Shown: one piece after another, positions 1 through 9,498 of the stretch
How positions within the stretch are numbered: position 1 is the stretch's first letter
Layout: each line of letters begins with the position of its first letter
Assembly: GCF_000316605.1 (NCBI RefSeq)
Contig: NC_019683.1
Span: 4,510,036-4,574,035, forward strand
Length of the DNA stretch: 64,000 nt
Origin: [Leptolyngbya] sp. PCC 7376
GTDB lineage: Bacteria; Cyanobacteriota; Cyanobacteriia; Cyanobacteriales; MRBY01
Direction: 5' to 3'
Made by a program: the position numbers and the translations under genes
The notes under the pieces: model-generated
The model's database searches: none
What the model was told of the DNA's origin: nothing
What the model saw: the letters and a program-made list of their open reading frames with translations, nothing else

Positions 1-1
1 A

Positions 2-583
2 TTCAGCCATGAAACTGTTCGGGACTGGGAGGAGCGTTTCCTGCCTTATTTCACCGAACACATTCGAGAAAAACGACGAGGAAAAATAGGGCAAGTCTGG
101 TTTGTTGATGAAACTTATGTCCAAGTTTCTGGGCGATGGTGCTATCTATACCGTGGCATTGATCAAGATGGCAATCTTGTGGATGTGAGGCTCTCTGATA
201 AACGGGACATGGCAGGGACTAAAGCCTTTTTTGAAATGGCCAGAGAGATATCAGGGGAAAGTCCCGAGCAAGTCTTTACTGATGGTCTTAAGTCATACCC
301 CAGAGCCATTGATGAAGAATTAGGAAAAGAGGTGGAGCATCAAGTGATTGGCTGTCAGGGTAATCCAGTGGAACAAAGTCATCGTGGCCAGAAAGACCGA
401 TATTATCCGACTCTTGGATTTGGAGCCTTGGAATCAGCCCAGAGATTCTGTCAGGCTTTTGATGAGGTGAATAATGTTCTGAGACCTCGTCGTCAAATGG
501 GAGAAGTAGTGTCTTCGTCTGAACGAAGAGATAGGTTTCTCCAAAGAATCGAAGCATTACACAGCATTTTCAATGCCGCTTAA
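2..583 (+). CDS. IS6-family transposase, 5' part outside the window
   Basis: The reading frame is open from the first complete codon at base 2 to a stop at 581-583, so the start lies outside the window. It encodes a DDE (RNase H fold) transposase catalytic domain. The first Asp is in WFVDETYV, the second in [10 protein letters not shown], and the Glu in [11 protein letters not shown], followed by an Arg/Lys-rich stretch. The spacing and the [11 protein letters not shown] stretch are typical of the IS6 (IS26-like) family. The N-terminal helix-turn-helix is mostly missing because of the window edge. The element ends within a few tens of bases after 583, where it has cut into a minus-strand binding-protein gene. 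I could not define its terminal repeat because the left end is not visible. Confidence 0.85.
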   Translation, partial: FSHETVRDWEERFLPYFTEHIREKRRGKIGQVWFVDETYVQVSGRWCYLYRGIDQDGNLVDVRLSDKRDMAGTKAFFEMAREISGESPEQVFTDGLKSYPRAIDEELGKEVEHQVIGCQGNPVEQSHRGQKDRYYPTLGFGALESAQRFCQAFDEVNNVLRPRRQMGEVVSSSERRDRFLQRIEALHSIFNAA

Positions 584-836
584 CAACAGGCTTATCGAAG
601 AAAAATGATGTTTCGTCTTGGATGCCAACTTGGCTACCCAATCCTGACATTTTCTCTTCGACAACAGGAAGTATTTGGCGGCCAAGCACACCACCAGCCT
701 GATTGATTTCTGCGATCGCCATTCTTTCCGCGTCGATCAACGACATTTCACTAATCGCCATCGTGCCGCTGCAAGAATGCAAAATTCCGACTGGGATAGG
801 AGATAAGTCGCAAGCACCCAAGCGGTCAATGGTCAT
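570..836 (-). pseudogene. N-terminal fragment of an UrtA-like substrate-binding protein, truncated by the IS6 element
   Basis: About 55 residues from 836 downward resemble the start of type-1 periplasmic binding proteins of the urea/branched-chain amino acid class (UrtA/AmiC-like). The visible pieces are [18 protein letters not shown], then [15 protein letters not shown], then VLGRQI. After LPVVEE the similarity ends and the remaining residues read into the insertion-sequence end, so more than 80 percent of a normal 400-residue protein is missing. No export signal precedes the conserved part. It could derive from a transporter subunit or from the sensor domain of a signalling protein. It is almost certainly non-functional. 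Confidence 0.6.
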
Positions 837-950
837 AGACTCATAAACCTCAAAAAACTAATATGACAACATTAATGAGTAGAGTGACCCGAGGCTCGGA
901 TTCTCATTAGGAGGATGTTTAATCAGCCTATATAGATGATATTTTAGACA

Positions 951-1312
951 ATGCTGCAAAATCAAAACCGTATCGCATATGACTATCTAAATGAACTGTC
1001 GCCATCATTTCGTAGATACCTGATCATGTCGCAAGTTTTAGGATTGCATTTCACATCATGGTTAGAAGTTCTTAATAACAAGTATTTTATGGCTTACATA
1101 CGTGGTTAGAAAGATTTCTGACATTATCTAACAGCATCTCTTCTCGCGACACGATGCAAATCGAGCCATTGATTTCATCCATTTCAGAATTGGATAAGTA
1201 TCTACAGAGAAATCTTAAAGATATGAAGGCTTTCTGTTCACGTAATGACACTCACAGGGCGATCGCCATTCAAATTTATAGTGTTATAGATTTGAAAAAT
1301 GTATGCACTTAA
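951..1312 (+). pseudogene. possible frameshifted remnant of a small unknown gene
   Basis: An ATG at 951 opens a 52-codon frame ending at 1107-1109. A second frame is open without interruption across the stop (from about 1100) to 1310-1312 and looks like a natural continuation, so a single frameshift near 1100-1108 would give one protein of roughly 120 residues. The composition is protein-like, rich in Leu, Arg and Ser with aromatic residues, but I recognise no family. No convincing ribosome binding site precedes the ATG. The last codons overlap the left arm of the palindrome at 1251-1331. Equally, these could be two chance open frames. Confidence 0.25.
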
Positions 1313-1331
1313 AAGGCGATCGCCCTGTGAG
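1251..1331. repeat. long nested inverted repeat with HIP1 cores
   Basis: The arms 1251-1267 and 1315-1331 are perfect 17-bp inverted copies, each containing a HIP1 octamer (GCGATCGC). Inside lies a second inverted repeat, 1269-1280 against 1285-1296, matching at 11 of 12 positions with a 4-base loop. The right side has an extra 18 bases between inner and outer stems. As RNA this would fold into a long bulged hairpin; as DNA it could extrude a cruciform. No T-run follows on the plus strand, so it is not a simple intrinsic terminator. It may be a small palindromic repeat element. Confidence 0.7.
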
Positions 1332-1378
1332 ATAAAAGCTCTACTTTTCAGCAAAAATACGGTGCTCGGAAGGCTAGA

Positions 1379-2080
1379 TTAATTCACATCAGGGCAGGGA
1401 TCAAACAAAAAACCACCAGCCTCTACAACGAAATCATCGTAGTCAAAATCTTCGACGCTTTCCCGTCTACCACCGTCTTCCCAGAGTAAAGAAATCCCTG
1501 TAATGCTTCTGCTATAGCTATCTCGACCTTGACCACCTTGCAAATTGCCATCAAAATTCGCGGCATTTTGAGTCGATAGGAATTGATTCACAAAGTTACC
1601 TTGCTCGTCATAAACATCAAGGAAAAAGACATATTGGTGATTGGCCTGAAATGGCACTTCCACCACTTGACCATCAGGCTTACCGAAAGTTTTGACTGCA
1701 TTTATGCCAATACCCGGTGTGACTGTTTTGCCGAATGTACCAACATAGTCTTTGTTCGAACCTGTGTCATGCTGCATGGGGTTCGGTGCATATTCTGCAA
1801 ATTGATAATCATCGTAGGGTTGATTCTCTTGGAAAATGACTGTTTTTGTCCCTGTTGTCTGATTAATCATGCCGAAAACAGTGCGATATGAACCATGAGA
1901 TTGCACAAATTCAAACTCGACAATTGTATTTTTATTAAAACTAATACTTTGGCTGTCAAAGTTGGTATTGGCTTGGGCTCGCAATGGCATTAAACCGAGA
2001 GCGCAGAGGCTAACACCCAACACTACATTACTGATTTTTGTAAGGACAAAAGGCTGTCTCACCAAGAGTTTTTTCCACAT
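1379..2080 (-). CDS. secreted DUF4114-like protein
   Basis: 233 residues. A basic start (MWKKLLVRQ) is followed by a hydrophobic stretch and an AQA cleavage-like site near residue 37, so it should be exported by Sec. The mature part is rich in Asp, Asn, Gln and aromatic residues. It ends with LLWEDGG, then an acidic stretch, then DYDDFVVEAG, the pattern seen at the end of DUF4114 domains of cyanobacterial extracellular proteins. There is no PEP-CTERM tail and no lipobox. It is the last gene of a three-gene minus-strand group of exported proteins (1379-4109), with about 100 bp to the next gene, so co-transcription is possible. The function is unknown; calcium binding through the acidic loop is a guess. 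Confidence 0.6.
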   Translation of the reverse strand: MWKKLLVRQPFVLTKISNVVLGVSLCALGLMPLRAQANTNFDSQSISFNKNTIVEFEFVQSHGSYRTVFGMINQTTGTKTVIFQENQPYDDYQFAEYAPNPMQHDTGSNKDYVGTFGKTVTPGIGINAVKTFGKPDGQVVEVPFQANHQYVFFLDVYDEQGNFVNQFLSTQNAANFDGNLQGGQGRDSYSRSITGISLLWEDGGRRESVEDFDYDDFVVEAGGFLFDPCPDVN

Positions 2081-2184
2081 TTTTATCTATCTCTCCATAA
2101 ATTTTTACGATGTCAAGGCGGCATTCATTCAGCAAAGAAATTTATCTCGACAATTCTTGAGTGTTATTGCTTTAAGCTTTTGAG

Positions 2185-2595
2185 TTACCAAGTGAAAGAA
2201 CTCGTTTCATCAATTTCCGCTTGCAATTGAGCGAGCTGCACTCGTAACGTTGCCATTTCTTGACGAGCTTCTTCTAGAGCAACACAAGCTAGCGGCGGCT
2301 CTGGGGAAATATCTTCGCGGGTAAACCGTTGGGGTTCGTTTTGATATTGGGCTTCGATCGCCTCAATGGCTTTCTTGCAATCTTCGTAGGCGATCGCCGA
2401 TGTTTCGTTGAGTTCGGTGACGCGAGCGACTAACTCAGGATCTAAAGCATCAGCGTTATCGAGCATGACGGGCACACTATTCCAAACATTTGTCCCGGTA
2501 ATATCAGAATAACTTTGGGCGAAACTGGGGGTTGCAATACCTAAACAGAGACAACCGATACCCAGCGCAATAAGTGATTTTTCTCGTTTATTCAT
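2185..2595 (-). CDS. small secreted protein with a C-terminal coiled coil
   Basis: The start is placed at MNKREK (ATG at 2595) because AGGAG lies about seven bases upstream; the open frame extends seven codons further without a better site. 136 residues. A Sec signal peptide with a Leu/Gly/Ile core is followed by SFAQ (likely cleavage after Ala). The rest is acidic and strongly helical. The segment from about residue 85 to the end contains heptad-like Leu/Val spacing, suggesting a coiled coil. Two cysteines in the mature part could form a disulfide in the periplasm. I do not recognise a family. It lies between two other exported-protein genes on the same strand. Confidence 0.55.
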   Translation of the reverse strand: MNKREKSLIALGIGCLCLGIATPSFAQSYSDITGTNVWNSVPVMLDNADALDPELVARVTELNETSAIAYEDCKKAIEAIEAQYQNEPQRFTREDISPEPPLACVALEEARQEMATLRVQLAQLQAEIDETSSFTW

Positions 2596-2687
2596 AATTT
2601 CTCCTACCACCAACAATGGGGCGATATGTTTTCCTCAGTTCAAATAGAAATTGTGAGCATGGATTAGAAAATGACTGTGTCAGCAGA

Positions 2688-4109
2688 CTAAAATTTCTTG
2701 GCTAAACCAACGCCTAAAACAAAGCGGGAACCATTGCCATCAAAGATGTCGCGAATAGCAGGAGTAATCACTAACGGGAAACTTTTGAAGGGTGCAATAG
2801 ATAGGCCAACACCAAGATCCTGGCCACTCCACTCGGTGATAAGGCTGACAGGTTTTGCAACGCGCACGGTGATATTTCCGAAGGCATTGATGTCGTTATT
2901 GCCAGCACGGACAGCAGCATCGGAACGGAATTGATTTGTGCCCAAACCAGCAGTTACAGCAACGCGGCTAAAGCTTTTGTCGAGGGATTCACGGGTGCGG
3001 AACACTTTAGTGAGAGAGCCGTAGAGGGAGTGTTCATAGCCATGACGACTGGTATTCAGAAACCCATTCCAACCCAAAGAACCTGCGAAATCGGTCTTAA
3101 AACGCTTATGAAGCTTGGCATTAAAACCACCATCACCAAAATTGTCATTGGTGTCCTGACTGTAGCTCAGCTCTACACCGACAGTTTTACTGGCATTACC
3201 TAAGCCGACGCCAATGCCGGAGTGGAAGGTGGAATAGCCATCGGTACGGGTGACGGCTTGATAGGTACTGCTAAGAAAAACCGTATTTTGGTCTGCGCCA
3301 AAGCCGGTGGGGATACTAATGCTTAAAGCGGGACTAACGCTATTTGGAACTTCGGGTAAAACGAGAGGTTCGACAGGCGTACAGGGTTTGCAGTCAATGC
3401 CCTGGGAAGTTTGCGCAAACAGATAATCAGGTTCGGATGTCACCTCGATAATTTTAGGCTCTGCAACCTCAGGAAGTCGTTTGGCGATCGCCTCAGACTC
3501 AACTTCTACTTCCTTGAATTCGGGTAGAGAACGAGCATGAACTTCCTGATCTAATTGCTGATTATGATTGAAAAGGAGCTTCTCAGGAACAATGTCTCGT
3601 GTAGCCTTGGTTTCGATGGAAGCACTGTTCGCTGCGAGAATAATTGGTTCTTCAGGTTTTGGAATAGGATTTAAAGCTTGCTCTGGAATGTCGTTAGCTT
3701 CGGTGTCTACAGATTCCACAACCGCTACATCTGTTTCTGAAGTTGTAGACCATTCAAACTCAGAGATAAATTCTGGAGACTCTGGAGAAATGGTATTCAC
3801 TCTCGCAATAGTGCGTTCTCTTTCGGGGGTGATCGCCGCTGTCTTGGATTGCTTCATGTCAGAGACTGAGCGCACAACTTCAATGTCACTGAAGTGAGTT
3901 TCGGGGGGAACAATCCGGCTTGCTGTAGTCGGTATCACCGCTGCCGCAACCTGATATTTCTCCGACGGGTGGGAAAAATTCAAATCGGGCTGTTCATCAA
4001 AATCCGTATTTTTAGGTTGGTGTTCATTCAGTCCTTCATTGGCCTGGGCAGCAACACCACTCCCTAATAACGCGGATACCGTACAGCAAGTAATGCGGGA
4101 TAGTCGCAT
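2688..4109 (-). CDS. exported protein with predicted C-terminal outer-membrane beta-barrel
   Basis: 473 residues. The N-terminal signal peptide ends near GVAAQANE. Residues about 25-230 are acidic, low in complexity and probably disordered. A short CKPC motif sits near residue 240. From about residue 255 to the end the sequence alternates polar and hydrophobic residues with many Gly and aromatic positions (for example GVGLGNASKTVGVELSYS). The protein ends in KKF, and a terminal Phe is a hallmark of outer-membrane beta-barrels recognised by BamA. About ten to twelve strands seem possible. It faces the exported CHAT protein across a 235-bp divergent promoter region. No specific family is recognised. 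Confidence 0.6.
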   Translation of the reverse strand: MRLSRITCCTVSALLGSGVAAQANEGLNEHQPKNTDFDEQPDLNFSHPSEKYQVAAAVIPTTASRIVPPETHFSDIEVVRSVSDMKQSKTAAITPERERTIARVNTISPESPEFISEFEWSTTSETDVAVVESVDTEANDIPEQALNPIPKPEEPIILAANSASIETKATRDIVPEKLLFNHNQQLDQEVHARSLPEFKEVEVESEAIAKRLPEVAEPKIIEVTSEPDYLFAQTSQGIDCKPCTPVEPLVLPEVPNSVSPALSISIPTGFGADQNTVFLSSTYQAVTRTDGYSTFHSGIGVGLGNASKTVGVELSYSQDTNDNFGDGGFNAKLHKRFKTDFAGSLGWNGFLNTSRHGYEHSLYGSLTKVFRTRESLDKSFSRVAVTAGLGTNQFRSDAAVRAGNNDINAFGNITVRVAKPVSLITEWSGQDLGVGLSIAPFKSFPLVITPAIRDIFDGNGSRFVLGVGLAKKF

Positions 4110-4344
4110 GTTTTGCTCTCCTCACTATGGTTCTATGCCATAGATACAGCGACCATGACAACTGTCAGGAATGGGCAATTGAAATACTAAATGTCTCTTT
4201 TATGGTGATCTCTAAGATGCTCTAGCGTAATGAGCGCCTAGCTCGGAAATTGGTTTTCCCTACAGATTTCTTTCGATGCAGGCGATCGCCATTATATTTC
4301 TACAAGTATTTAGATTTTTAAGTTTCCGCTCATATAATTTCAGT
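4110..4344. promoter_or_regulatory. divergent promoter region between the beta-barrel gene and the CHAT gene
   Basis: 235 bp separate two divergently transcribed genes for exported proteins, so promoters for both must lie here or just inside the genes. The region is AT-rich, and one HIP1 site (4280-4287) falls in it. I cannot assign -35/-10 boxes with confidence. Confidence 0.4.
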
Positions 4345-7300
4345 ATGAACCGACTGCACAGCATCCTACCAATTCTGATTAGCTCGCTGATAGTTCCCAT
4401 TTCAGCAAGTAGCTTTAACGCGAAAGTGGCGATCGCCCAGACGGCTAATCAGAGTGAGACGATAACGGCTCAACAATTAACGGATTGCCAAAATAGTCTG
4501 ACCGCGGATATTAATGCTCAATGGGATTACAAAGCATTTCAGGCTTATCAAGAGCTACTGATCAGTTGCGGAGATGTTTTTTCAGAAGTCATTAAAAATG
4601 ACATAAATGTAGAGCCACATCATCAAACATTACTCTCTAATTTTCTTGGTTTTACGGGACAGCAAGCTTTAACATTTCCCTATTCAGACACAACACAAGG
4701 TTCGAGCCTTAGAAATCAGACACAGACGCTTTTAAAACAGCAATTAGGTTTAGCTCAAGAGCAAGGTGATCGCTTTCAGGAAGCGACTATTCTCTATTGG
4801 CTCGGTTCAATTGGCTCAAACTATGAAGAGTCACTAGAATCTTTTCAGCAGGCGATCGCTCTTTATCAGAGTCTTGATGCATTGCCTCAGCAGACAGACT
4901 CGTCGATTTTAATCCGCATAAATAATCGCTCAACGGCTTGGGGACAAATCACTACACTCCAGTCCAGTAATGCGACGCCTAATGATTTTGTCGCGGCAAC
5001 TTTGTATGAACTTGGCAGAGATTACCGTGATTCTGATCGACATGACGAGGCGATCGCCACCTTTGAAGAATTACTGGCGATCGCCAAATCCCAGAATGAT
5101 TCAACAAAAGAAGCTGATGCATTATTTGAACTCGGCCTCTCCCATCAAGCTGCGGGAAATCGTGAGCAAGCGCTCGACATCTTAGAATCTTGTTTGCAAT
5201 TAATTCGAGAGACAAAAGGAGAATTAGCTGAAGCAAAAATCCTCAGAAATCTTGGTGAAAAATATCAATTTGGCGATGCTCAAGATATGGAGATTACCTT
5301 TGGGTTTTATGACAGAGCACTCGCAATATATCGCCAGTTAAACCTATTAGATCAGCAGGCACAAACCCTTTATGACATAGGTTATGCTCACTACCGACAA
5401 CAAGCATATGAAGAAGTTTTTAATACCTCGATACAGGCTCTCGATCTTGTTAGTCAAATTGAAGATGGCGATCGCCAAACAGTCCTACTTATAGAATTTG
5501 CACCGATAGTTGGACACCTCCAGAATAATAGTCCAGACAAAGCAATTTTACTGGTACAAAGGCGATTAGAACTCTTCCAAAAACTTGGGGATTTAAAACA
5601 ACAAGCAAGCTCCCTCAATTTCATCGGATTTTTGTATTCATATACTCTCCAACAATACAAACCCGCCTTCGAATATTATCAACAATCTCTGAATATCTAT
5701 CGACAACTAGGAAACAAAGAAAAGGAAGCTCAAATACTTAATCGATTGGGGTCTCTACACTACGATCAAGGGAGTCAAGCGAGCAATCAATTAGACCAAA
5801 TCCACCAACAATTCAGTCTTGCATTGCCTTTACATAAGCAGGCGATTGAGATTTATCAAACATTAGCTAAAAAATCAGATGACCGTGAAAAACAGCTTTG
5901 GGAATTGGCAGAATATATCCGTATTTTAGAAAATCAATATAGCCGCCATACCAACCAAAATACTATCCAGCAAAATGACCATGGATATTGGTCAGAAGCG
6001 GAACAAGCGGTACGGGAGTTCCGGGAACAGGCGATCGCCATTTACCGGGAACTAGGTTCAGAAGACAAAGTTTTAGACATGCGTATCTCCCTGCTGACTA
6101 CTGATGGAACTCGGCTCTTACATCGATCGAGGGAGCTAAGAGACATGGGAGATGTTGAGCTTGCTAAAGAATTAAACCAACAAGCACTAGAGGCTCATCT
6201 CGAAGCAATTAATTTGCATAAAGAAGCTATCAGATACCTAGAGATTACAAGTCCTGAAAAAACAAATATTATCCAAAGTCATCAGAGCCAATTATCAAGT
6301 CTTTATAGCTATTTTGCTTCACAATATCTTTACTCAGATGAATATGAGCAAGCCTTGAAATTTGCCCAGAGCTATGAGGAATCAACAGGAGCTCAGTTTA
6401 GAGTTGCTGAGATTTTAAGATCAATGGGCAATTATTCTCTAGAAAAAATCACCCATTCACGTTTCAGTCGAACAGGTGAAGCACCTAAACTTTACTCCTC
6501 TGATTTTGGTCTTGGTGGTTATGAAAATATGAGTGATCCTCTTGATAAAAAAAGAGTACTCTCCCTTTCACTTCAGACCTCACTAACAGATCAAGATATT
6601 GATGAGTATAAAAAAGCTCTAGATTATTCACAGCAAGCTTTAGAGATTTACACTAAAAATACACATGCCTATAATGTCCAAAGTCTTTTGGTTGAGATTG
6701 GTGATATCTATGTTCACCTACAGCAAACCGATCGAGCCCTAGAATATTATCAGCAGGCCATTGAGATAGAAGGTGAAGACCTCAACGAGATTGTCAAAGC
6801 TTCTTTATTGCATGCACTAGCGTTCCGCTATCAACAGCTGAATTTAAATGATTTAGCATTAAAGACTTATCAACAAGCATTAGAAATATGTCAGAAATAT
6901 GAGTCTGTTTCTAGAGAGAGCGACGTTTTATTGGGGATTGCCCGATATTATCAATATCTAGAGAATGATGAACTTGCACTTCAATATTTACAGCAATCCT
7001 ATGAGGTTATAGATGACTTTAGTCCCAGCTATAGCGCGAGATATAGTCTACATAAATTAGGAAAATTTTCTTTAGAAAAAGGCGATCTTGTCCAAGCCTC
7101 TGACTACTTTCAACAGGAGATTGAAGTCACTAAAAATATTGGCGATCGCCATTCAGAAAAACTATCACTCCAAAAAATTGGTGATCTTTATCTTGAGCAA
7201 GGACATATCGACTATGCTCTCGATATTCACCAGCAGTATTTAGCACTCATTCAAGATGGCGGCAGTCTTATCAAAAAATTTCAAGCACACTTAGATCTTG

Positions 7301-9117
7301 GTCAAAAATACCAGGAGCAAGCTCAATTTGACTCTGCTCTGATGTTCTATCAACAGGCTTTGGCGATCGCCTATGAGCTGCGGGAAGATCCATTATTTGT
7401 AGGCACTGATTGGACTGGAAGTGTAACCAGTCAGATTGCGGCTCTGTATGAAGCGCAAAATCAACCTGAGTTGGCGATCGCCTTCTACAAATCTGCGATT
7501 AATACTTATGAAAAAATTCGCGCTGACTATAAAGAACAAAGCTCAGCCACTATAGGCAGCACGGGAGTCGATTTTGATGCACTCTTTTTAGCTCGCAATC
7601 AAGATCATTACCGAGCATTAGCTGATTTGTTGCTAAAGCAAGACCGTGTGTTAGAGGCTCAGCGAGTGCTTGATTTGCTGAAGGTGCAAGAGCTTGATCA
7701 ATATCTTAATAACGTGCGAGGGACTGCCAACACCGAAAAAGGTATCGCTCATCATCGCTCAGAAACGCTCATCATGGAACGCCATCAAGTGATTCTAGAT
7801 GATGCAATTCAGGTAGGCAAAAGCTTGACTAAACTCAATCAAATTCCGGTCGGCGATCGTACCCCAGACCAGCGCAAACAAATTACTCAGCTCCGACAGT
7901 CAAAGGAACAACTCTCCGAAACATTCCGCACATTTGTTGGTAGCGATGTCGTCCAAACAGAATTAGATAAGCTCCGACAGAATACGAATGGCGAAAATTT
8001 CGACCTCGACCTCTATGCGAAAGCCCTTAAAGATGACCTCCAAGAACTGGATAATGCCGTTATTGTTTACCCTCTTATCCTCGACGATCGCCTAGAACTG
8101 ATTCTCCTCTCTGCGGATGCCCCTCCATTCCGGCGTACAGTTTCCATCAGTCGAGTAGACCTCAATGAAAAAATCCTTAGATATCGCCAAGCCTTAACGC
8201 GCCCACAGCTACGCAGAAACCTTGATGCTGTGCAATCTGCGTCCAAAAAACTCTACGATCTTCTTATTGCACCTATCGAAAAAGACCTCTATGCCCTAGC
8301 CACAAAAACGATTATCTATGCCCCCGATGGGCCGTTACGTTATGCGCCTCTTTCGTCTCTCTACGATGGAAAGCAATGGCTAATCGAAAATTACAACATT
8401 AACAACATCACCGCCGTTAGCCTCACCAACTTTACGGATAAACCCAGCCAAGAACTATCGATCCTTGCCGGCGCTTTCACCGATACCCAAAGTAGTATCA
8501 AGGTTGGCGATCGCCAATTCACTTTTTCGCCACTCCCGTACGCAAAATCCGAAGTGGAAATCCTTGCCCAAACTATCTCAGCAACCCAAACACGCTTTGA
8601 TAATGACTTCAATGCAGACATTCGTTTTGAAGTGGAAGACTACAACATTGTGCACTTGGCGACCCATGCTCAATTCGTAAGTGGCGACCCAGAAGAATCA
8701 TTCATCCTGTTCAACAATCAACAAAAACAAACGCTCAAGGACGTCGAAAAATGGGATCTCAGTAATGTCGATTTGATGGTGCTTAGCGCTTGCCAAACTG
8801 CCCTTGGGCATGAATTGGGAGATGGCGAAGAAATCCTCGGACTAGGCTTCCAGATGCAACGAGCTGGGGCAAAATCGATTATGGCATCCCTCTGGTCAGT
8901 GGATGATGGTGGCACCCAAACGCTAATGAACAATTTTTATGCCATTCTGGCAAACCAACCCAAAATCACTAAAGCCGAAGCTTTACGGCAGGCGCAAGTC
9001 GCTTTAATTCAGAGCAAAGATCCTGTCACTGAGCGATCAATTACTGCTCCATCCACTAGCAACTATGCTCACCCCTACTATTGGTCGAGCTTCATTCTCA
9101 TCGGCAATGGTCTCTAA
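4345..9117 (+). CDS. exported TPR-repeat protein with C-terminal CHAT (caspase-like) domain
   Basis: The start is placed at ATG 4345 rather than 4276 because it begins a clear Sec signal peptide (MNRLHSILPILISSL, cleavage near AIAQ at about residue 36), leaving 1590 residues. Residues about 130-1050 are TPR-like repeats of 36-40 residues with recurring YQQALEIY-type helices. Residues about 1230-1590 form a CHAT domain, a clan CD peptidase fold. The expected catalytic pair is present: His1441 in HLATHA and Cys1483 in SACQTA, with DGEEILGLGFQMQRAGA following. An intact dyad implies a potential protease. Export places it in the periplasm or outside the cell, unlike cytoplasmic CHAT effectors such as Csx29. 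Its divergent neighbours are also envelope proteins. Its substrate is unknown. Confidence 0.85.
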   Translation: MNRLHSILPILISSLIVPISASSFNAKVAIAQTANQSETITAQQLTDCQNSLTADINAQWDYKAFQAYQELLISCGDVFSEVIKNDINVEPHHQTLLSNFLGFTGQQALTFPYSDTTQGSSLRNQTQTLLKQQLGLAQEQGDRFQEATILYWLGSIGSNYEESLESFQQAIALYQSLDALPQQTDSSILIRINNRSTAWGQITTLQSSNATPNDFVAATLYELGRDYRDSDRHDEAIATFEELLAIAKSQNDSTKEADALFELGLSHQAAGNREQALDILESCLQLIRETKGELAEAKILRNLGEKYQFGDAQDMEITFGFYDRALAIYRQLNLLDQQAQTLYDIGYAHYRQQAYEEVFNTSIQALDLVSQIEDGDRQTVLLIEFAPIVGHLQNNSPDKAILLVQRRLELFQKLGDLKQQASSLNFIGFLYSYTLQQYKPAFEYYQQSLNIYRQLGNKEKEAQILNRLGSLHYDQGSQASNQLDQIHQQFSLALPLHKQAIEIYQTLAKKSDDREKQLWELAEYIRILENQYSRHTNQNTIQQNDHGYWSEAEQAVREFREQAIAIYRELGSEDKVLDMRISLLTTDGTRLLHRSRELRDMGDVELAKELNQQALEAHLEAINLHKEAIRYLEITSPEKTNIIQSHQSQLSSLYSYFASQYLYSDEYEQALKFAQSYEESTGAQFRVAEILRSMGNYSLEKITHSRFSRTGEAPKLYSSDFGLGGYENMSDPLDKKRVLSLSLQTSLTDQDIDEYKKALDYSQQALEIYTKNTHAYNVQSLLVEIGDIYVHLQQTDRALEYYQQAIEIEGEDLNEIVKASLLHALAFRYQQLNLNDLALKTYQQALEICQKYESVSRESDVLLGIARYYQYLENDELALQYLQQSYEVIDDFSPSYSARYSLHKLGKFSLEKGDLVQASDYFQQEIEVTKNIGDRHSEKLSLQKIGDLYLEQGHIDYALDIHQQYLALIQDGGSLIKKFQAHLDLGQKYQEQAQFDSALMFYQQALAIAYELREDPLFVGTDWTGSVTSQIAALYEAQNQPELAIAFYKSAINTYEKIRADYKEQSSATIGSTGVDFDALFLARNQDHYRALADLLLKQDRVLEAQRVLDLLKVQELDQYLNNVRGTANTEKGIAHHRSETLIMERHQVILDDAIQVGKSLTKLNQIPVGDRTPDQRKQITQLRQSKEQLSETFRTFVGSDVVQTELDKLRQNTNGENFDLDLYAKALKDDLQELDNAVIVYPLILDDRLELILLSADAPPFRRTVSISRVDLNEKILRYRQALTRPQLRRNLDAVQSASKKLYDLLIAPIEKDLYALATKTIIYAPDGPLRYAPLSSLYDGKQWLIENYNINNITAVSLTNFTDKPSQELSILAGAFTDTQSSIKVGDRQFTFSPLPYAKSEVEILAQTISATQTRFDNDFNADIRFEVEDYNIVHLATHAQFVSGDPEESFILFNNQQKQTLKDVEKWDLSNVDLMVLSACQTALGHELGDGEEILGLGFQMQRAGAKSIMASLWSVDDGGTQTLMNNFYAILANQPKITKAEALRQAQVALIQSKDPVTERSITAPSTSNYAHPYYWSSFILIGNGL

Positions 9118-9498
9118 AAATGCTCACTTGTGAAATACCGAAATAGTCTCACGCCAGAAGCGAATGTAAGAATTGGCGATCACTCATTTGATTGATTGAT
9201 TGAAATTAACAATCACAATTGAGATAGTAAACTTACCTCAGCAAATAAATATATCTTTTTTGACCTAAGGCTTCAGAATACCTAAAACCAACATCGACTT
9301 TACATCTTCTTCAAAAAAATGATGACGATCAATTTATCTTTGTCATCTCTTCATACAAAACCCGTGGAATACCGAAATCTCCCTAAACAATGATTGCTAC
9401 TATTTAAGTGAAATTGGTGTTTTTTCTGATGTAAGAGTGTTGTCTACCAATCATTAGTTACTTAATTGAAGCTAGTTGGCAATATATTTTTTAAGGTT
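9118..9498. other. intergenic region, no gene seen
   Basis: 381 bp, AT-rich. It contains two copies of AATACCGAAAT (9134-9144 and 9368-9378) and a short GATT tandem run near 9190. The second half presumably holds the promoter for the PTPA-CTERM gene. No RNA structure or gene was recognised. Confidence 0.4.
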
